A stretch of 64,000 nt of DNA from Rhodococcus aetherivorans (GTDB lineage Bacteria; Actinomycetota; Actinomycetes; Mycobacteriales; Mycobacteriaceae): positions 1-64,000 of the forward strand of contig NZ_JAALEG010000008.1 in the NCBI RefSeq assembly GCF_011058165.1, in the 5' to 3' direction. Below, one piece after another: positions 23,992 to 33,259 of the stretch. The translations under genes and the position numbers were made by a program. Below the pieces are notes generated by a model that had not been told where the DNA came from, searched no databases, and was given only the letters and a program-made list of their open reading frames with translations. Position 1 is the first letter of the stretch; each line of letters starts with the position of its first letter.

Positions 23992-26607
23992 ATGTTCGGT
24001 GGCGGTGCCCGCAAGCTTGGTGTCGAGGAGGAATTCCACCTCATCGACGCGAAGACCCGCCGTCTCACGCCGCGCGCCCCGGAACTGCTCGCGCGCCTGC
24101 CCGGCGACGTCTACGTCGAGGAACTGCAGCGCTGCGTCGTCGAGGTCAACAGCGGCGTGTTTCCGGATCTCGCGGGTCTCCGCGCAGATCTGGTGCACCG
24201 CCGGTCCGTTCTCGTCGACACCGCCGCCGAGCTCGGCCTCGGCATCGCCGCCGCGGGCGCGGTCCCACTGGCCGTGCCCGCGGAGATGCAGGTCACCGAG
24301 ACGCCGCGGTATCGCCGCATGCTGGCCGACTACCAGCTCCTGGCCCGCGAGCAGCTGATCTGCGGCACCCAGGTGCACGTGGACATTCCCGACCGGGACG
24401 AGGCGGTGCAGGTCGCCAATCGGGTCGCCCCGTTCCTGCCGATCTTCCTCGCCCTGAGCGCGAGCTCGCCGTTCTGGGCCGACGGCACGGACACCGGATA
24501 TGCCAGCGTCCGCAACCTGGTGTGGATCCGGTGGCCGAGTACCGGGCCGGCCGCGCCGGTGTCGTCGGCCGCCGAGTACGACAAGCTCATCGCGGACCTG
24601 GTCTCGACCGGCGTGATCACCGACCCGGGCATGGTGTACTTCGATCTCCGCCCGTCGGACCGGTATCTGACCCTCGAGCTGCGCGTGTGCGACAGCTGCC
24701 CGTCGGTGGACACGATCACGCTGATAGCCGGGCTGTTCCGCGCCCTGGTCGATCGGGAGGTGACCGACCTTCGGGCCGGTGTCCCGGGGCTCGACGTCTC
24801 GCCGACCCTGGTGCGCGCCGCCATGTGGCGCGCCTCGCGCTCCGGCCTCGAGGGTCCTCTGGTCGACGTGCAGTCGGCCACCCCGCGGCCGGCACGGGAG
24901 ATCGTCGACGGACTGATCCGGTCGCTCCGGCCCCAGCTCGAGGGGAACGACGACTGGGCCCTGGTGTCGGAGCTCGCGGAGACCGCCCTGCAGGTCGGCA
25001 GTTCGGCCGCCCGCCAGCGGCGGGTGCTGCGCCGACGGGGCCGCCTGACCGACGTGGTGGATCTGCTTCTCGACGAAACCGCGGGGCGCGTGCGCGCGGT
25101 GCCGGAGATCGCCGATCCCGGTGCAACCCTGCTCCACGGCTACGTTCCGCTGCGAGCGGGCGACGTGGACGACCGGTACGACGAGGCCGTCGAGGTCGGC
25201 GGGCGTCCACGTCGCGAGTACGAGGCGGTCCTGGCCGCGGTGGCGCGGGTCGGTGCGGCCGAACTGCGCCGCATCCAGGAGTCCATCGACCGGGAACAGA
25301 GCGTCGACGGCGTGACGTTCCGGGTGAGCGGCGAGGATCGTGCCCAGGTCTTTCCCATGGACATCGTCCCGCGCATCGTCCCGCACACCGAATGGTCGCA
25401 CCTGGTCCCGGGTTTGCAGCAACGCGCCCTGGCCCTCAACGCCTTCCTCGGCGACATCTACGGCGAGCAGGCCGCGGTGCGGGACGGGGTGATTCCCTCC
25501 GAGTTGCTCGACCGTGCCCCGGGCTATCGGGCCACCGGGGCCGCCGCAGCAAATCCCCCGGTGCGCGCCCACATCTGCGGGATCGACCTCGTCAGCACGG
25601 GCCCGGGCGACTTCGTGGTGCTCGAGGACAACCTGCGGGTGCCGTCGGGCGTGGGGTATGCGATGGCGCATCGCGCGATGACGACCCGGTTCCTCGGGGC
25701 CCTCGGCATGCCGGCCGACGTGATGTCCGTGGACTCGATGCCGGAGATGACGCGGCAGACGCTGCAGGCGGCGGCGCCCGCCGCGGCCGCGGGACCGGAC
25801 GTCTCCGTGGCGCTGCTCAGCGCCGGGTGGAAGGACTCGGCATGGTTCGAGCACCGGTTGCTCGCCGAGAAGTCCGGACTGCCCCTCGTGCTGACCGGGG
25901 AACTGTCGGTACGCGACGACGTCGTGTACCGACACCGGGGCCGCGAGGCCACGCGAGTGGACGTGCTGTACGTCCGCCTCGACGAGGACATGCTGCTGTC
26001 CTCGATCGGGCACGACGGGCACCCGCTGCGCAGGGGGCTTCGGGCCGCGCTGCAGGCCGGCAACGTGACGATCGCCAATGCCCTGGGGAACGGGGTCGGG
26101 GACGACAAGGCCGTCTATTCGTATGTGCCGGCAATGATCGAGTACTACCTCGGCGAGAAGCCGATCCTCGAGCAGGTACCCACGTGGGTGTGCGCCGAGC
26201 GTGAGCAACGCGACTACGTCCTCGACCGGTTGGCGGAGCTGGTGGTCAAGCCGATCGACGGGTTCGGCGGCGCCGGAATCACCATCGGCCCGGAAGCGTC
26301 GCGACACGAACTGCTGGAGCGGCGTCGGGACCTGCTCACCCACCCGGAGCGATACGTCGCGCAGGAGGTCGTGCCGTTGTCGACGCATCCGACGTTCGAC
26401 GGGAGCGGCCTGTTTCCGCACCATATCGACCTGCGCGCATTCGTTCATCTTCGGGCCGAGGGGCCGTCGGTGCGTGCCCACGTCGCTCCGGCGGCGCTGA
26501 CCCGGGTGGCCCCCATCGGGAGCATGGTCGTCAATTCGTCCCGGGGCGGCGGGGGGAAGGACACCTGGGTGCTCGGTCCCCCACGCGGCGCGGGCAGCGA
26601 CGAATAA
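23992..26607 (+). CDS. GCS2 carboxylate-amine ligase fused to circularly permuted ATP-grasp enzyme
   Basis: An 871-residue two-enzyme fusion. Residues about 7-370 resemble glutamate-cysteine ligase family 2 (YbdK-like): LGVEEEFHLID, EVNSGVFPDL, GTQVHVDIPD. Residues about 440-860 resemble the circularly permuted ATP-grasp family: FPMDIVPRIVPHTEWSHL, GIDLVSTGPGDFVVLEDNLR, VVKPIDGFGGAGITIG. Both halves form amide bonds with ATP, so the protein could build a short peptide from two or three amino acids. It begins an operon with an AsnB-type amidotransferase and two hydrolases. The ribosome binding site is weak, and TAGCGT lies 12 nt before the ATG, so the transcript may have a very short leader. 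Confidence 0.82.
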   Translation: MFGGGARKLGVEEEFHLIDAKTRRLTPRAPELLARLPGDVYVEELQRCVVEVNSGVFPDLAGLRADLVHRRSVLVDTAAELGLGIAAAGAVPLAVPAEMQVTETPRYRRMLADYQLLAREQLICGTQVHVDIPDRDEAVQVANRVAPFLPIFLALSASSPFWADGTDTGYASVRNLVWIRWPSTGPAAPVSSAAEYDKLIADLVSTGVITDPGMVYFDLRPSDRYLTLELRVCDSCPSVDTITLIAGLFRALVDREVTDLRAGVPGLDVSPTLVRAAMWRASRSGLEGPLVDVQSATPRPAREIVDGLIRSLRPQLEGNDDWALVSELAETALQVGSSAARQRRVLRRRGRLTDVVDLLLDETAGRVRAVPEIADPGATLLHGYVPLRAGDVDDRYDEAVEVGGRPRREYEAVLAAVARVGAAELRRIQESIDREQSVDGVTFRVSGEDRAQVFPMDIVPRIVPHTEWSHLVPGLQQRALALNAFLGDIYGEQAAVRDGVIPSELLDRAPGYRATGAAAANPPVRAHICGIDLVSTGPGDFVVLEDNLRVPSGVGYAMAHRAMTTRFLGALGMPADVMSVDSMPEMTRQTLQAAAPAAAAGPDVSVALLSAGWKDSAWFEHRLLAEKSGLPLVLTGELSVRDDVVYRHRGREATRVDVLYVRLDEDMLLSSIGHDGHPLRRGLRAALQAGNVTIANALGNGVGDDKAVYSYVPAMIEYYLGEKPILEQVPTWVCAEREQRDYVLDRLAELVVKPIDGFGGAGITIGPEASRHELLERRRDLLTHPERYVAQEVVPLSTHPTFDGSGLFPHHIDLRAFVHLRAEGPSVRAHVAPAALTRVAPIGSMVVNSSRGGGGKDTWVLGPPRGAGSDE

Positions 26608-26637
26608 CCGGAGGGCGTGAGCCGGAAGGAGAGCACG

Positions 26638-28422
26638 ATGTGCGGTGTGTGTGGGGAGATGCGCTTCGACGGGGCTCCCCCGGACGTGGCCGCGGTCGGG
26701 CGGATGACCGACGCCATGAGCGCCCGGGGCCCCGATGCGGCCGGCCTCCACGCGCGCGGATCGGTGGCGTTCGGGCATCGGCGGCTGACGATCATCGACC
26801 TGTCGGCGCGCGGCAGCCAGCCGATGATCGACAGTGAGCTCGGGTTGGCACTGGTCTTCAACGGGTGCATCTACAACTACCGGGAGCTGCGCTCGGAACT
26901 GGAGGGGGCCGGCTACCGGTTCTTCTCGACGGCGGACAGCGAGGTGGTGCTCAAGAGCTTCCACCGTTGGGGCGCGGAATGCGTGCAGCACTTCAAGGGC
27001 ATGTTCGCATTCGCCGTGCACGACACCGACACCGGCGCGGTGACCCTGGCCCGCGACCGGCTCGGCATCAAGCCGCTCTATCTGGCGGAGGGCCCGGGAC
27101 GGTTGCGCTTCGCCTCCACCGTGCCGGCGTTGCTCCGCGCCGGCGAGGTCGACACCACCGTCGATCGCGTCGCGCTGCACCACTACCTGAGCTTCCACTC
27201 GGTGGTGCCCGCACCGCACACGATGCTGCGGGGGATCCGGAAGCTGCCGCCGGCGACCGTGCGGGTGATCGAGCCCGACGGTGGCAGCACCGAGCACCGC
27301 TATTGGGAGCCCGCATTCACGCGGGACCCCGCGCGGACGACGTGGACGGCCGTGGATTGGCAGGAAGCACTGCTGGATTCGCTGCGGACCGCGGTGAGCC
27401 GGCGAATGGTCGCCGACGTGCCGGTGGGGGTGCTGCTCTCGGGAGGCATCGACTCGAGCCTGGTCGTGGCGTTGCTCGCGGAGCAGGGCCAGCGAGACCT
27501 GGCCACGTTCAGCATCGGATTCGATCCGGCCGGTGGCGAATCCGGGGACGAGTATGTCTACTCCGATCTCGTGGCGCGGAGGTTCGGCACCGTCCATCAC
27601 AAGATCCACATCGACTCGTCCCGGCTGTTGCCGGCGGTGCCGAAGACCGTGGCGGCGATGAGCGAGCCGATGGTCAGCCACGACTGCGTGGCGTTCTACC
27701 TGCTGTCGGAGGAGGTGAGCAAGTCGGTGAAGGTGGTGCAGTCCGGGCAGGGCGCCGACGAGATCCTCGCCGGCTACGACTGGTATCCGCCGCTGACGGA
27801 GGTGGCCCGGGAACGGTCCGCCGAGGCGTACGCGAAGGTGTTCGCCGACCGTACCCACGCCGACATCGTCGCGCTGCTCGACCCTCGGTACTCCCTCGAT
27901 CACGACGCGAGTGGCGAGTTCCTGGCCGAGCAGCACGCCGCGGCGGGGGCGGCGACGGCGGTCGATGCGGCGCTGCGTCTCGACACGACGGTCATGCTGA
28001 TCGAAGACCCGGTCAAGCGGGTCGACACGATGACGATGGCGTGGGGCCTCGAGGGGCGGGTGCCGTTCCTCGACCACGACTTCGTCGAACTGGCCGCGAC
28101 CTGCCCGCCCGAACTGAAGCTGGCCTCCGGCGGCAAGGGCGTCCTCAAGGAGGCGAGCCGCAAGCACCTGCCGGCGGAGATCATCGACCGGACCAAGGGC
28201 TACTTCCCGGTGCCGGGCATCCGGCACCTCGACGGGGACGTACTGACCCTGGTGCGCGATGCGTTGCACAGCCGGAGCGCCCGCGACCGCGGGCTGTACC
28301 GGCCCGAAGCACTCGACGCGCTGCTCGCCGACCCGAACCGGCATCGCACCACCCTCGGGGCGAACGCCCTGTGGCAGGTGGCCCTGCTGGAAATGTGGCT
28401 CCAGGAAATGGAACAGCTGTGA
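26638..28422 (+). CDS. AsnB-type amidotransferase (N-acetylglutaminylglutamine-amide synthase-like)
   Basis: A 594-residue class II glutamine amidotransferase. The start is fixed at 26638 by the catalytic Cys2 of MCGVCGEMRF and by AAGGAGAG upstream. The glutaminase domain (GPDAAGLHARG, FNGCIYNYRELR) is followed by a synthetase domain with the PP-loop VLLSGGIDSSLVVALL near residue 268. It most resembles the amidotransferase of the NAGGN osmolyte operon (AsnO), which amidates the C-terminus of a dipeptide. It would amidate the product of the upstream fusion ligase, using glutamine and ATP. The downstream peptidase overlaps it by 4 nt. Confidence 0.82.
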   Translation: MCGVCGEMRFDGAPPDVAAVGRMTDAMSARGPDAAGLHARGSVAFGHRRLTIIDLSARGSQPMIDSELGLALVFNGCIYNYRELRSELEGAGYRFFSTADSEVVLKSFHRWGAECVQHFKGMFAFAVHDTDTGAVTLARDRLGIKPLYLAEGPGRLRFASTVPALLRAGEVDTTVDRVALHHYLSFHSVVPAPHTMLRGIRKLPPATVRVIEPDGGSTEHRYWEPAFTRDPARTTWTAVDWQEALLDSLRTAVSRRMVADVPVGVLLSGGIDSSLVVALLAEQGQRDLATFSIGFDPAGGESGDEYVYSDLVARRFGTVHHKIHIDSSRLLPAVPKTVAAMSEPMVSHDCVAFYLLSEEVSKSVKVVQSGQGADEILAGYDWYPPLTEVARERSAEAYAKVFADRTHADIVALLDPRYSLDHDASGEFLAEQHAAAGAATAVDAALRLDTTVMLIEDPVKRVDTMTMAWGLEGRVPFLDHDFVELAATCPPELKLASGGKGVLKEASRKHLPAEIIDRTKGYFPVPGIRHLDGDVLTLVRDALHSRSARDRGLYRPEALDALLADPNRHRTTLGANALWQVALLEMWLQEMEQL

Positions 28423-30326
28423 GCGGCGAGACGGAGACGACCCCGGTGGCGCGAACACCGGATGCCGCGACGACCGCCGCGGCGGCACAGCCGCGCCACA
28501 TCCGCTTCACGTCGGGTGCGTCGGTCGCGCCGGACGGCACGGCGATCGCTCATCTCGTCGACGACGGCGGCTATCCCCGTGCGGTGCAGCGGTTCCTGTC
28601 CGGCCGCGCCACGAGCGCGGCGCGGTGGGTCGAGTTGCCGGTGGACGGGCCGGTCACCCGGATCATGCACTCGGCGGACGGCCGTTGGCTGGCGTGCGAG
28701 GTGGCGCCCGACGCCGGTACGCGCACCCAGGTATGGGTGGTGAGCACCGACCCCGACGACCGCGGCGCCCGCCGCCTCGGGTCGGCCGGGGACTCCTCGA
28801 CGGAACTCGTCGGGTGGGACGGGAACCGGGTGGCGACGGTCGCCACCGACGAGGAGGGGGTGGCGGAATCCCGGCTGGTGGACCCGCACACCCAGGACAC
28901 CGTGGTGCTCGATCGCCGCGTCGGCGGTCACCTCGTCGACGCGTGGGCGGGGTCGGCGCTGCTGCGGGTCGGTCCGCGCGGCCACCGGGAGTTGCTGCTG
29001 CTGCACGAGGACGGCACGCGGATTGCGCTGCTGCCCAACGACGTCGGTTCCACCACGGACGCCGGGGTCATTCTCGACGACCATCGGCTGCTCGGCGTGG
29101 TGGACCAGCTTCGTTCGCCGTGGGCGTCCAGCGACGGCGAACCGGAGAGATATCTGCGGTCGCTGGTGCGCAGCGACAACGGCGCGGAGTTCGCGCGGCT
29201 GCTGGGCGTGGCGGTGTCGTCGGAGGGCGTGTCGTACCGGGTGCTGGCCGAGCGGGAGGACGGCGATCTCGACGAGTTCGCCGTGAGCGACGACCACAGC
29301 ACGGTAGCCCTGCTGTGGAACCACAAGGGTCTGAGCCAGTTGCAGATCCTGCACCTGGCGGACGGCTCGCTCGACGATCCCCTCGGGTTGCCCGGACTGG
29401 TGGCATCCGAACTGAGCATCAGCGCGGACGGCTCGCTGCTGGCGGTGACCGTGCAGGGTCCCGGAATGCCGCCTTCGGTGGAGATCGTCGATCCGCGGAC
29501 CGGGGAGTGGGGCCCCGCGGAGGCCGCGCGGACCCGGATGGACGACGACGATCTGCCGACGTTGCTCGAGTTCCCGGCACGGGACGGGACGCCGCTCTCG
29601 GGTTGGCTGTATCGGGCGCAGGGCAGCGGCCCGGGCCCGGTGCTGCTGTACTTCCACGGCGGACCGGAAGCCCAGGAACGGCCCGGATACAGCGACTACT
29701 ACCCGGCGATCGTGGCGGCGGGATTCACGGTCTTCGGGACGAACGTGCGCGGGTCCGGCGGTTTCGGGCGGACGTTCATGCACGCCGACGACCGCTACGG
29801 GCGGTTCGCCGGGATCGACGACGTGGCCGACTGCGTGCAGTACCTCGTCGACCACGGCATCGCCGATCCCGCCCGGGTGGCGTGCGCGGGCAGATCGTAC
29901 GGCGGCTACCTGACGCTGGCATCGCTGACCTTCCACGCCGAGTTGTTCGCCGCCGGGATAGCGATCTGCGGGATGAGCGACCTCGAGAGTTTCTACGCCA
30001 ACACCGAGCCGTGGATCGCGGCGGCGGCCTACCCCAAGTACGGGCATCCGGTGCACGACCGGGAACTGCTGCGCGAGCTCTCCCCCATCCATCGGATCGC
30101 GGAACTGCGGGCACCCCTGCTCGTGGTGCACGGGGCGCACGACACCAACGTGCCGGTCAGCGAGTCGGAGCAGATCGTCGCCGCGGTACGCGACCGGGGT
30201 GGGATCGCCGAGTTCCTCCTGTTCGACGACGAGGGCCACGACATCGTCAAACGCGAGAACAGGGACGTGCTCGCCGAGGCCATGGTGAACTGGCTGACGA
30301 GCCGGCTCGGTACGGCCGGCCCGTAG
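28419..30326 (+). CDS. S9-family (prolyl oligopeptidase-like) serine peptidase
   Basis: A 635-residue cytoplasmic hydrolase: an N-terminal beta-propeller-like region (residues about 25-380) and a C-terminal alpha/beta hydrolase. The catalytic Ser lies in CAGRSYGGYL (about 492), the Asp in HGAHDTNVP (about 574) and the His in DEGHDIV (about 607). The GTG start overlaps the AsnB-like gene by 4 nt, so the two are translationally coupled. S9 enzymes cleave short peptides, including acylated N-termini. Here it may degrade or process the amidated peptide made by the operon, or act as an aminoacyl transferase. That role is inferred. Confidence 0.85.
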   Translation: MSGETETTPVARTPDAATTAAAAQPRHIRFTSGASVAPDGTAIAHLVDDGGYPRAVQRFLSGRATSAARWVELPVDGPVTRIMHSADGRWLACEVAPDAGTRTQVWVVSTDPDDRGARRLGSAGDSSTELVGWDGNRVATVATDEEGVAESRLVDPHTQDTVVLDRRVGGHLVDAWAGSALLRVGPRGHRELLLLHEDGTRIALLPNDVGSTTDAGVILDDHRLLGVVDQLRSPWASSDGEPERYLRSLVRSDNGAEFARLLGVAVSSEGVSYRVLAEREDGDLDEFAVSDDHSTVALLWNHKGLSQLQILHLADGSLDDPLGLPGLVASELSISADGSLLAVTVQGPGMPPSVEIVDPRTGEWGPAEAARTRMDDDDLPTLLEFPARDGTPLSGWLYRAQGSGPGPVLLYFHGGPEAQERPGYSDYYPAIVAAGFTVFGTNVRGSGGFGRTFMHADDRYGRFAGIDDVADCVQYLVDHGIADPARVACAGRSYGGYLTLASLTFHAELFAAGIAICGMSDLESFYANTEPWIAAAAYPKYGHPVHDRELLRELSPIHRIAELRAPLLVVHGAHDTNVPVSESEQIVAAVRDRGGIAEFLLFDDEGHDIVKRENRDVLAEAMVNWLTSRLGTAGP

Positions 30327-30356
30327 ATGTCACCGAACCGACGGAGTTCTCGACGG

Positions 30357-31520
30357 ATGAGGATCGACCACGACCGCCTCGTCGCCTGGCGACGGGACCT
30401 GCATGCCCACCCGGAGCTGTCGTTCGCGGAGTTCCGGACCACCGCGCTGGTGCGCGATCAGCTCGTCTCGCTCGGGCTGGACCCGGTGACGCTGCCCGGC
30501 GGCACCGGCCTGTGGTGCGACGTCGGCCCGGACACCACCGGATGCATCGGGTTGCGGGCCGACCTCGACGCGTTGCCGCTGACCGAGACCACCGGGTTGC
30601 CGTACGCGTCGACCGTGGAGGGCGTGTGCCACGCGTGCGGGCACGACGCCCACACCGCGATGCTGCTGGAGGCGGCCACCGTGCTCGCGGCGGATCCGCC
30701 CCCGCAGCGGGTGCGGTTGATCTTCCAGCCCGGCGAGGAGACCACCCCCGGTGGTGCGCTCGAGGTCGTCGCCGCGGGTGGCCTCGCCGGGGTGTCCCGG
30801 ATCTTCGCCCTGCACTGCGCCCCCCAGCTCGAGGCGGGCAAGCTCGCCACCCGCGCCGGGCCGATCACCTCGTCCGGGGCCGTTCTCACGGTGCGGTTGT
30901 CCTCGCCCGGCGGCCACTCGGCCCGCCCGCACCTGACCGGCGACCTGATCCACGCGGCGGGCGTGCTGGTGACCGGGCTGGCGTCGGTGCTCGATCGGCG
31001 CCTCGACGCCCGCACCGCCACCGTGCTGACATGGGGCCGGATCCACGCCGGCCACGTCGGCAACGCCATCCCCGAGTCCGGTGAACTGGTGGGCACGCTG
31101 CGCAGCGCGTCGCATCGGACGTGGGCGACGGTCGAGCCGCTGGTGCGGCGCAGCGTCGCGGAACTGCTCGCACCCTACGCGGTGGACCACGAACTGGACT
31201 ACGTGCAGGGCGTGCCGCCGGTGGTCAACGACGCCGAGGCAACCGCCGAGATGCTCGCCGCGATCGAATCCGTGGTGGGCCTGGAGAATCTGGCCGAGGC
31301 GGGACAGTCCAGCGGCGGCGAGGACTTCGCGTGGTACCTCGAGCACGTCCCGGGGGCCATGGCGCGATTGGGAGTCTGGGACGGGACGAGCCCGCGACAC
31401 GATCTCCACAAGCCCGACTTCGAACTGGACGAACGAGCCCTGGTGTACGGGGCGCGCACCCTGCTGGCCCTCGCCTACGGAGGCAAGTACGAACCTCGTA
31501 CGCCTGACCCGAGCGAATGA
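30357..31520 (+). CDS. M20-family amidohydrolase / peptidase
   Basis: A 387-residue zinc hydrolase of the M20D (IAA-amino acid hydrolase/hippurate hydrolase) type. HACGHDAHTAMLLEA carries metal ligands, followed by IFQPGEETTPGG with the catalytic Glu and FALHCAPQLEAG. A dimerisation domain inserts at about residues 180-295. It cleaves N-acyl or amide bonds of amino acids. It closes the four-gene operon and probably turns over the peptide amide. The start is uncertain: ATG 30357 is used because similarity starts there; ATG 30327, directly at the preceding stop, is in frame and better coupled. Confidence 0.82.
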   Translation: MRIDHDRLVAWRRDLHAHPELSFAEFRTTALVRDQLVSLGLDPVTLPGGTGLWCDVGPDTTGCIGLRADLDALPLTETTGLPYASTVEGVCHACGHDAHTAMLLEAATVLAADPPPQRVRLIFQPGEETTPGGALEVVAAGGLAGVSRIFALHCAPQLEAGKLATRAGPITSSGAVLTVRLSSPGGHSARPHLTGDLIHAAGVLVTGLASVLDRRLDARTATVLTWGRIHAGHVGNAIPESGELVGTLRSASHRTWATVEPLVRRSVAELLAPYAVDHELDYVQGVPPVVNDAEATAEMLAAIESVVGLENLAEAGQSSGGEDFAWYLEHVPGAMARLGVWDGTSPRHDLHKPDFELDERALVYGARTLLALAYGGKYEPRTPDPSE

Positions 31521-31564
31521 ACCATGCTGTCGGACTGATCGAGTGAGCGATACATTCGCTCGGG
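31508..31564. terminator. Long-range inverted repeat after M20 gene
   Basis: CCCGAGCGAATG (31508-31519, overlapping the M20 stop) and CATTCGCTCGGG (31553-31564) are perfect 12-bp complements. A shorter alternative hairpin GAGCGA-tacat-TCGCTC lies inside. It separates the convergent M20 and J-domain genes and probably ends transcription. Confidence 0.45.
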
Positions 31565-31584
31565 GAAGCGCCCGCGCGGCGCCG

Positions 31585-31929
31585 TCACCGGTGGCGACGG
31601 ACGGGTCCGGCCCGGATGGGCGGATCCGCCGCGGGGGGCGGGTCCGAGCGACGCACGGTCACCCGGACGGTCCGCGCGGAGGGCCGGGTGACCGTGTCGG
31701 CACGGCGGCGGTCGTACTCCGCGCGGCGGTGCGGATCGCGCAGGACGGCGTAGGCCGCGACGATCCTGCGCAGCTGCTCGTCCGGATCCGGGCCGAAAGG
31801 GACATCCGGGCTGCGGAGGTCGGGGTGGTGCTCGCGGAGCTTGCGGCGGAAGGCCGCGGTGATCTCCGCCTGCCCGGCAGACCCGGGCACGCCCAGCACG
31901 GCGTAGAGATCGGGTTCCCTGCCGGACAC
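31585..31929 (-). CDS. J-domain (DnaJ-like) co-chaperone
   Basis: A 114-residue protein. Residues 5-68 are a J domain: DLYAVLGVPGSAGQAEIT, the HPD tripeptide in KLREHHPDLR, then AAYAVLRDPHRRAEYDRRR. There is no Gly/Phe-rich or zinc-finger domain, so it is a type III J protein whose tail would define its client. It should stimulate DnaK ATPase. The GTG at 31929 is chosen because the domain begins there and GGGAAGGGCGGGG precedes it. It lies downstream of Hsp20 and a small acidic ORF on the same strand. Confidence 0.82.
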   Translation of the reverse strand: MSGREPDLYAVLGVPGSAGQAEITAAFRRKLREHHPDLRSPDVPFGPDPDEQLRRIVAAYAVLRDPHRRAEYDRRRADTVTRPSARTVRVTVRRSDPPPAADPPIRAGPVRRHR

Positions 31930-31990
31930 GGCCCCGCCCTTCCCTTCCGTTGTCGACGCCGAACGGCGTGACGGCGCGTGACAGGAGCGA

Positions 31991-32042
31991 ACGCCCGGCC
32001 ACCCGCCTCGTGGATGGGTACGAACGGCGGGTGGCCGGGCGT
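31991..32042. terminator. Perfect 17-bp inverted repeat upstream of J-domain gene
   Basis: ACGCCCGGCCACCCGCC (31991-32007) is the exact reverse complement of 32026-32042, with an 18-nt loop. It lies between the small acidic ORF (stop 32202) and the J-domain start (31929) on the minus strand. It may terminate the Hsp20 transcript or form a leader structure for the J-domain gene. Confidence 0.5.
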
Positions 32043-32201
32043 CGGCGATGATCGGGTGCGGCCCGCACTGTGTGTGCCGAATACCGGCGGTGCGCTGCCC
32101 GGTCACCGGCTCCGGGCCGGTGCCCCGCCCAGCGCCTCGTGGCTGCCGTCCGGGCGGGCGGCACGCACGTCAACGCCTGGCGACTCTGCTGCGATGTCGT
32201 A

Positions 32202-32510
32202 TCACCGTCCTTTCGCTACTACGTGGCTTCGGCGGGCCGATCCGGTACGGACCGGAGGAGAGCGCTGCGTGGCAACCACTTCCCCCGGAGCCCGCGTCCC
32301 GGCTCGACCCGGCGGTCCCGCGGTGCGCGCCGCGCCCCGCGGACGACGGACCGCGGCGGTCCGGCACCTCGGGTCCGCCACCGGTCGTCGCGGCCGGGGC
32401 CACTCGAGCATCTCCAGCTCGAGATCGAGCAGGAGCAGCTCGAGGTCCACGCCGTCGACGGTGGGCGGCTGCCCGACGGGCGGTTCGGCAATCAGGTCGA
32501 GTTCGTCCAT
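32202..32510 (-). CDS. Small protein with acidic Leu-rich N-terminus
   Basis: A possible 102-residue protein I cannot assign. The first 40 residues are strikingly acidic and leucine-rich (DELDLIAEPP, DLELLLLDLELEMLEW), unlike the antisense frames around it; the rest is Arg/Ala/Pro-rich and may be weakly constrained. ATG 32510 has GGGAGA upstream. It lies 31 bp after Hsp20 on the same strand and ahead of the J-domain gene. A role as a small stress-linked protein is suggested by context only. Confidence 0.4.
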   Translation of the reverse strand: MDELDLIAEPPVGQPPTVDGVDLELLLLDLELEMLEWPRPRRPVADPRCRTAAVRRPRGAARTAGPPGRAGTRAPGEVVATQRSPPVRTGSARRSHVVAKGR

Positions 32511-32541
32511 GGTCGTCTCCCGGGGACACGCCTCGGACGGA

Positions 32542-32958
32542 TCAGCCGTCGATCGCCTTCTTGTCGCCTACCGCGATCTCGATCTTGCGCGGCTTGGCCT
32601 TCTCCGCCACCGGGATCGTCAGCCTCAGCACGCCGGCGTCGTACGTCGCCTCGATGTTGTCGGTGTCGAGGTTCTCGCCGAGGAACAGCTGCCGGCTGAA
32701 CACTCCGCGCGGGCGCTCGGCAGCCACCATCTCCTGACTCTGGTCGCGTGCCGGCCGCTCTGCGTGCACCGTCAGCACGTTCCGTTCGACGTCGAGGTCG
32801 AGCGAATCCTCGGCGACGCCGGGCAGATCGAACTCGACGACGAACTTGTCGCCCTCACGCCAGGCGTCCATGGGCATCACCGCGGGACGGGCCGCCGTGC
32901 CGAGAACCTGCTGCGCGAAGCGGTCGAGCTCGCGGAACGGATCGGTGCGCATCAACAT
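32542..32958 (-). CDS. Hsp20/alpha-crystallin small heat-shock protein
   Basis: A 138-residue holdase. The alpha-crystallin domain spans about residues 40-130 ([20 protein letters not shown], then [16 protein letters not shown] with the conserved GVL). It would keep unfolding proteins soluble for DnaK to refold; a J-domain protein is encoded downstream. The ATG at 32958 (MLMRTDPF) has GGAGG 8 nt upstream and is preferred over the ATG at 32973. Confidence 0.9.
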   Translation of the reverse strand: MLMRTDPFRELDRFAQQVLGTAARPAVMPMDAWREGDKFVVEFDLPGVAEDSLDLDVERNVLTVHAERPARDQSQEMVAAERPRGVFSRQLFLGENLDTDNIEATYDAGVLRLTIPVAEKAKPRKIEIAVGDKKAIDG

Positions 32959-33259
32959 CGTTTCCACCTCCACAGACTCTCTTCGTGCCGGTTGAGGAGA
33001 GCGGTCGATCTATGCTGGCCGCTACACCTTTCTTGTACCACTCACAACACAGCGGGGCAAGGAATTGTTCCCGGAAACCCCTCGAATTCCGCGCGGACGG
33101 ACGACAATCCGCCTCGCAAAACCTCCCGCGCGCGGCCGGTGCCGGTTACGCTCGACCTACCGCATGATGCCGCGGTCGTTCCGGGGTGCCGTCTCAGGCC
33201 GAGCGGAGCACCCGGCGCCGCAGCGACATCGCCGCCCCCGGGAGGCGCAAGGAGGCACC
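32959..33259. other. Divergent promoter region Hsp20 / ctaD
   Basis: About 300 bp between divergent genes, with no convincing ORF. It should hold both promoters. A short AT-richer tract (TTTCTTGTACCACTCACAACAC, around 33028-33049) contains a weak TTGT/ACAA symmetry but no full HAIR or CIRCE element. Confidence 0.4.

Noticed and set aside
23713-28488. Minus-strand open frame of about 1,590 codons opposite the GCS2/ATP-grasp and AsnB-like genes
   Set aside because: Shadow of well-conserved plus-strand genes; no motif of its own.
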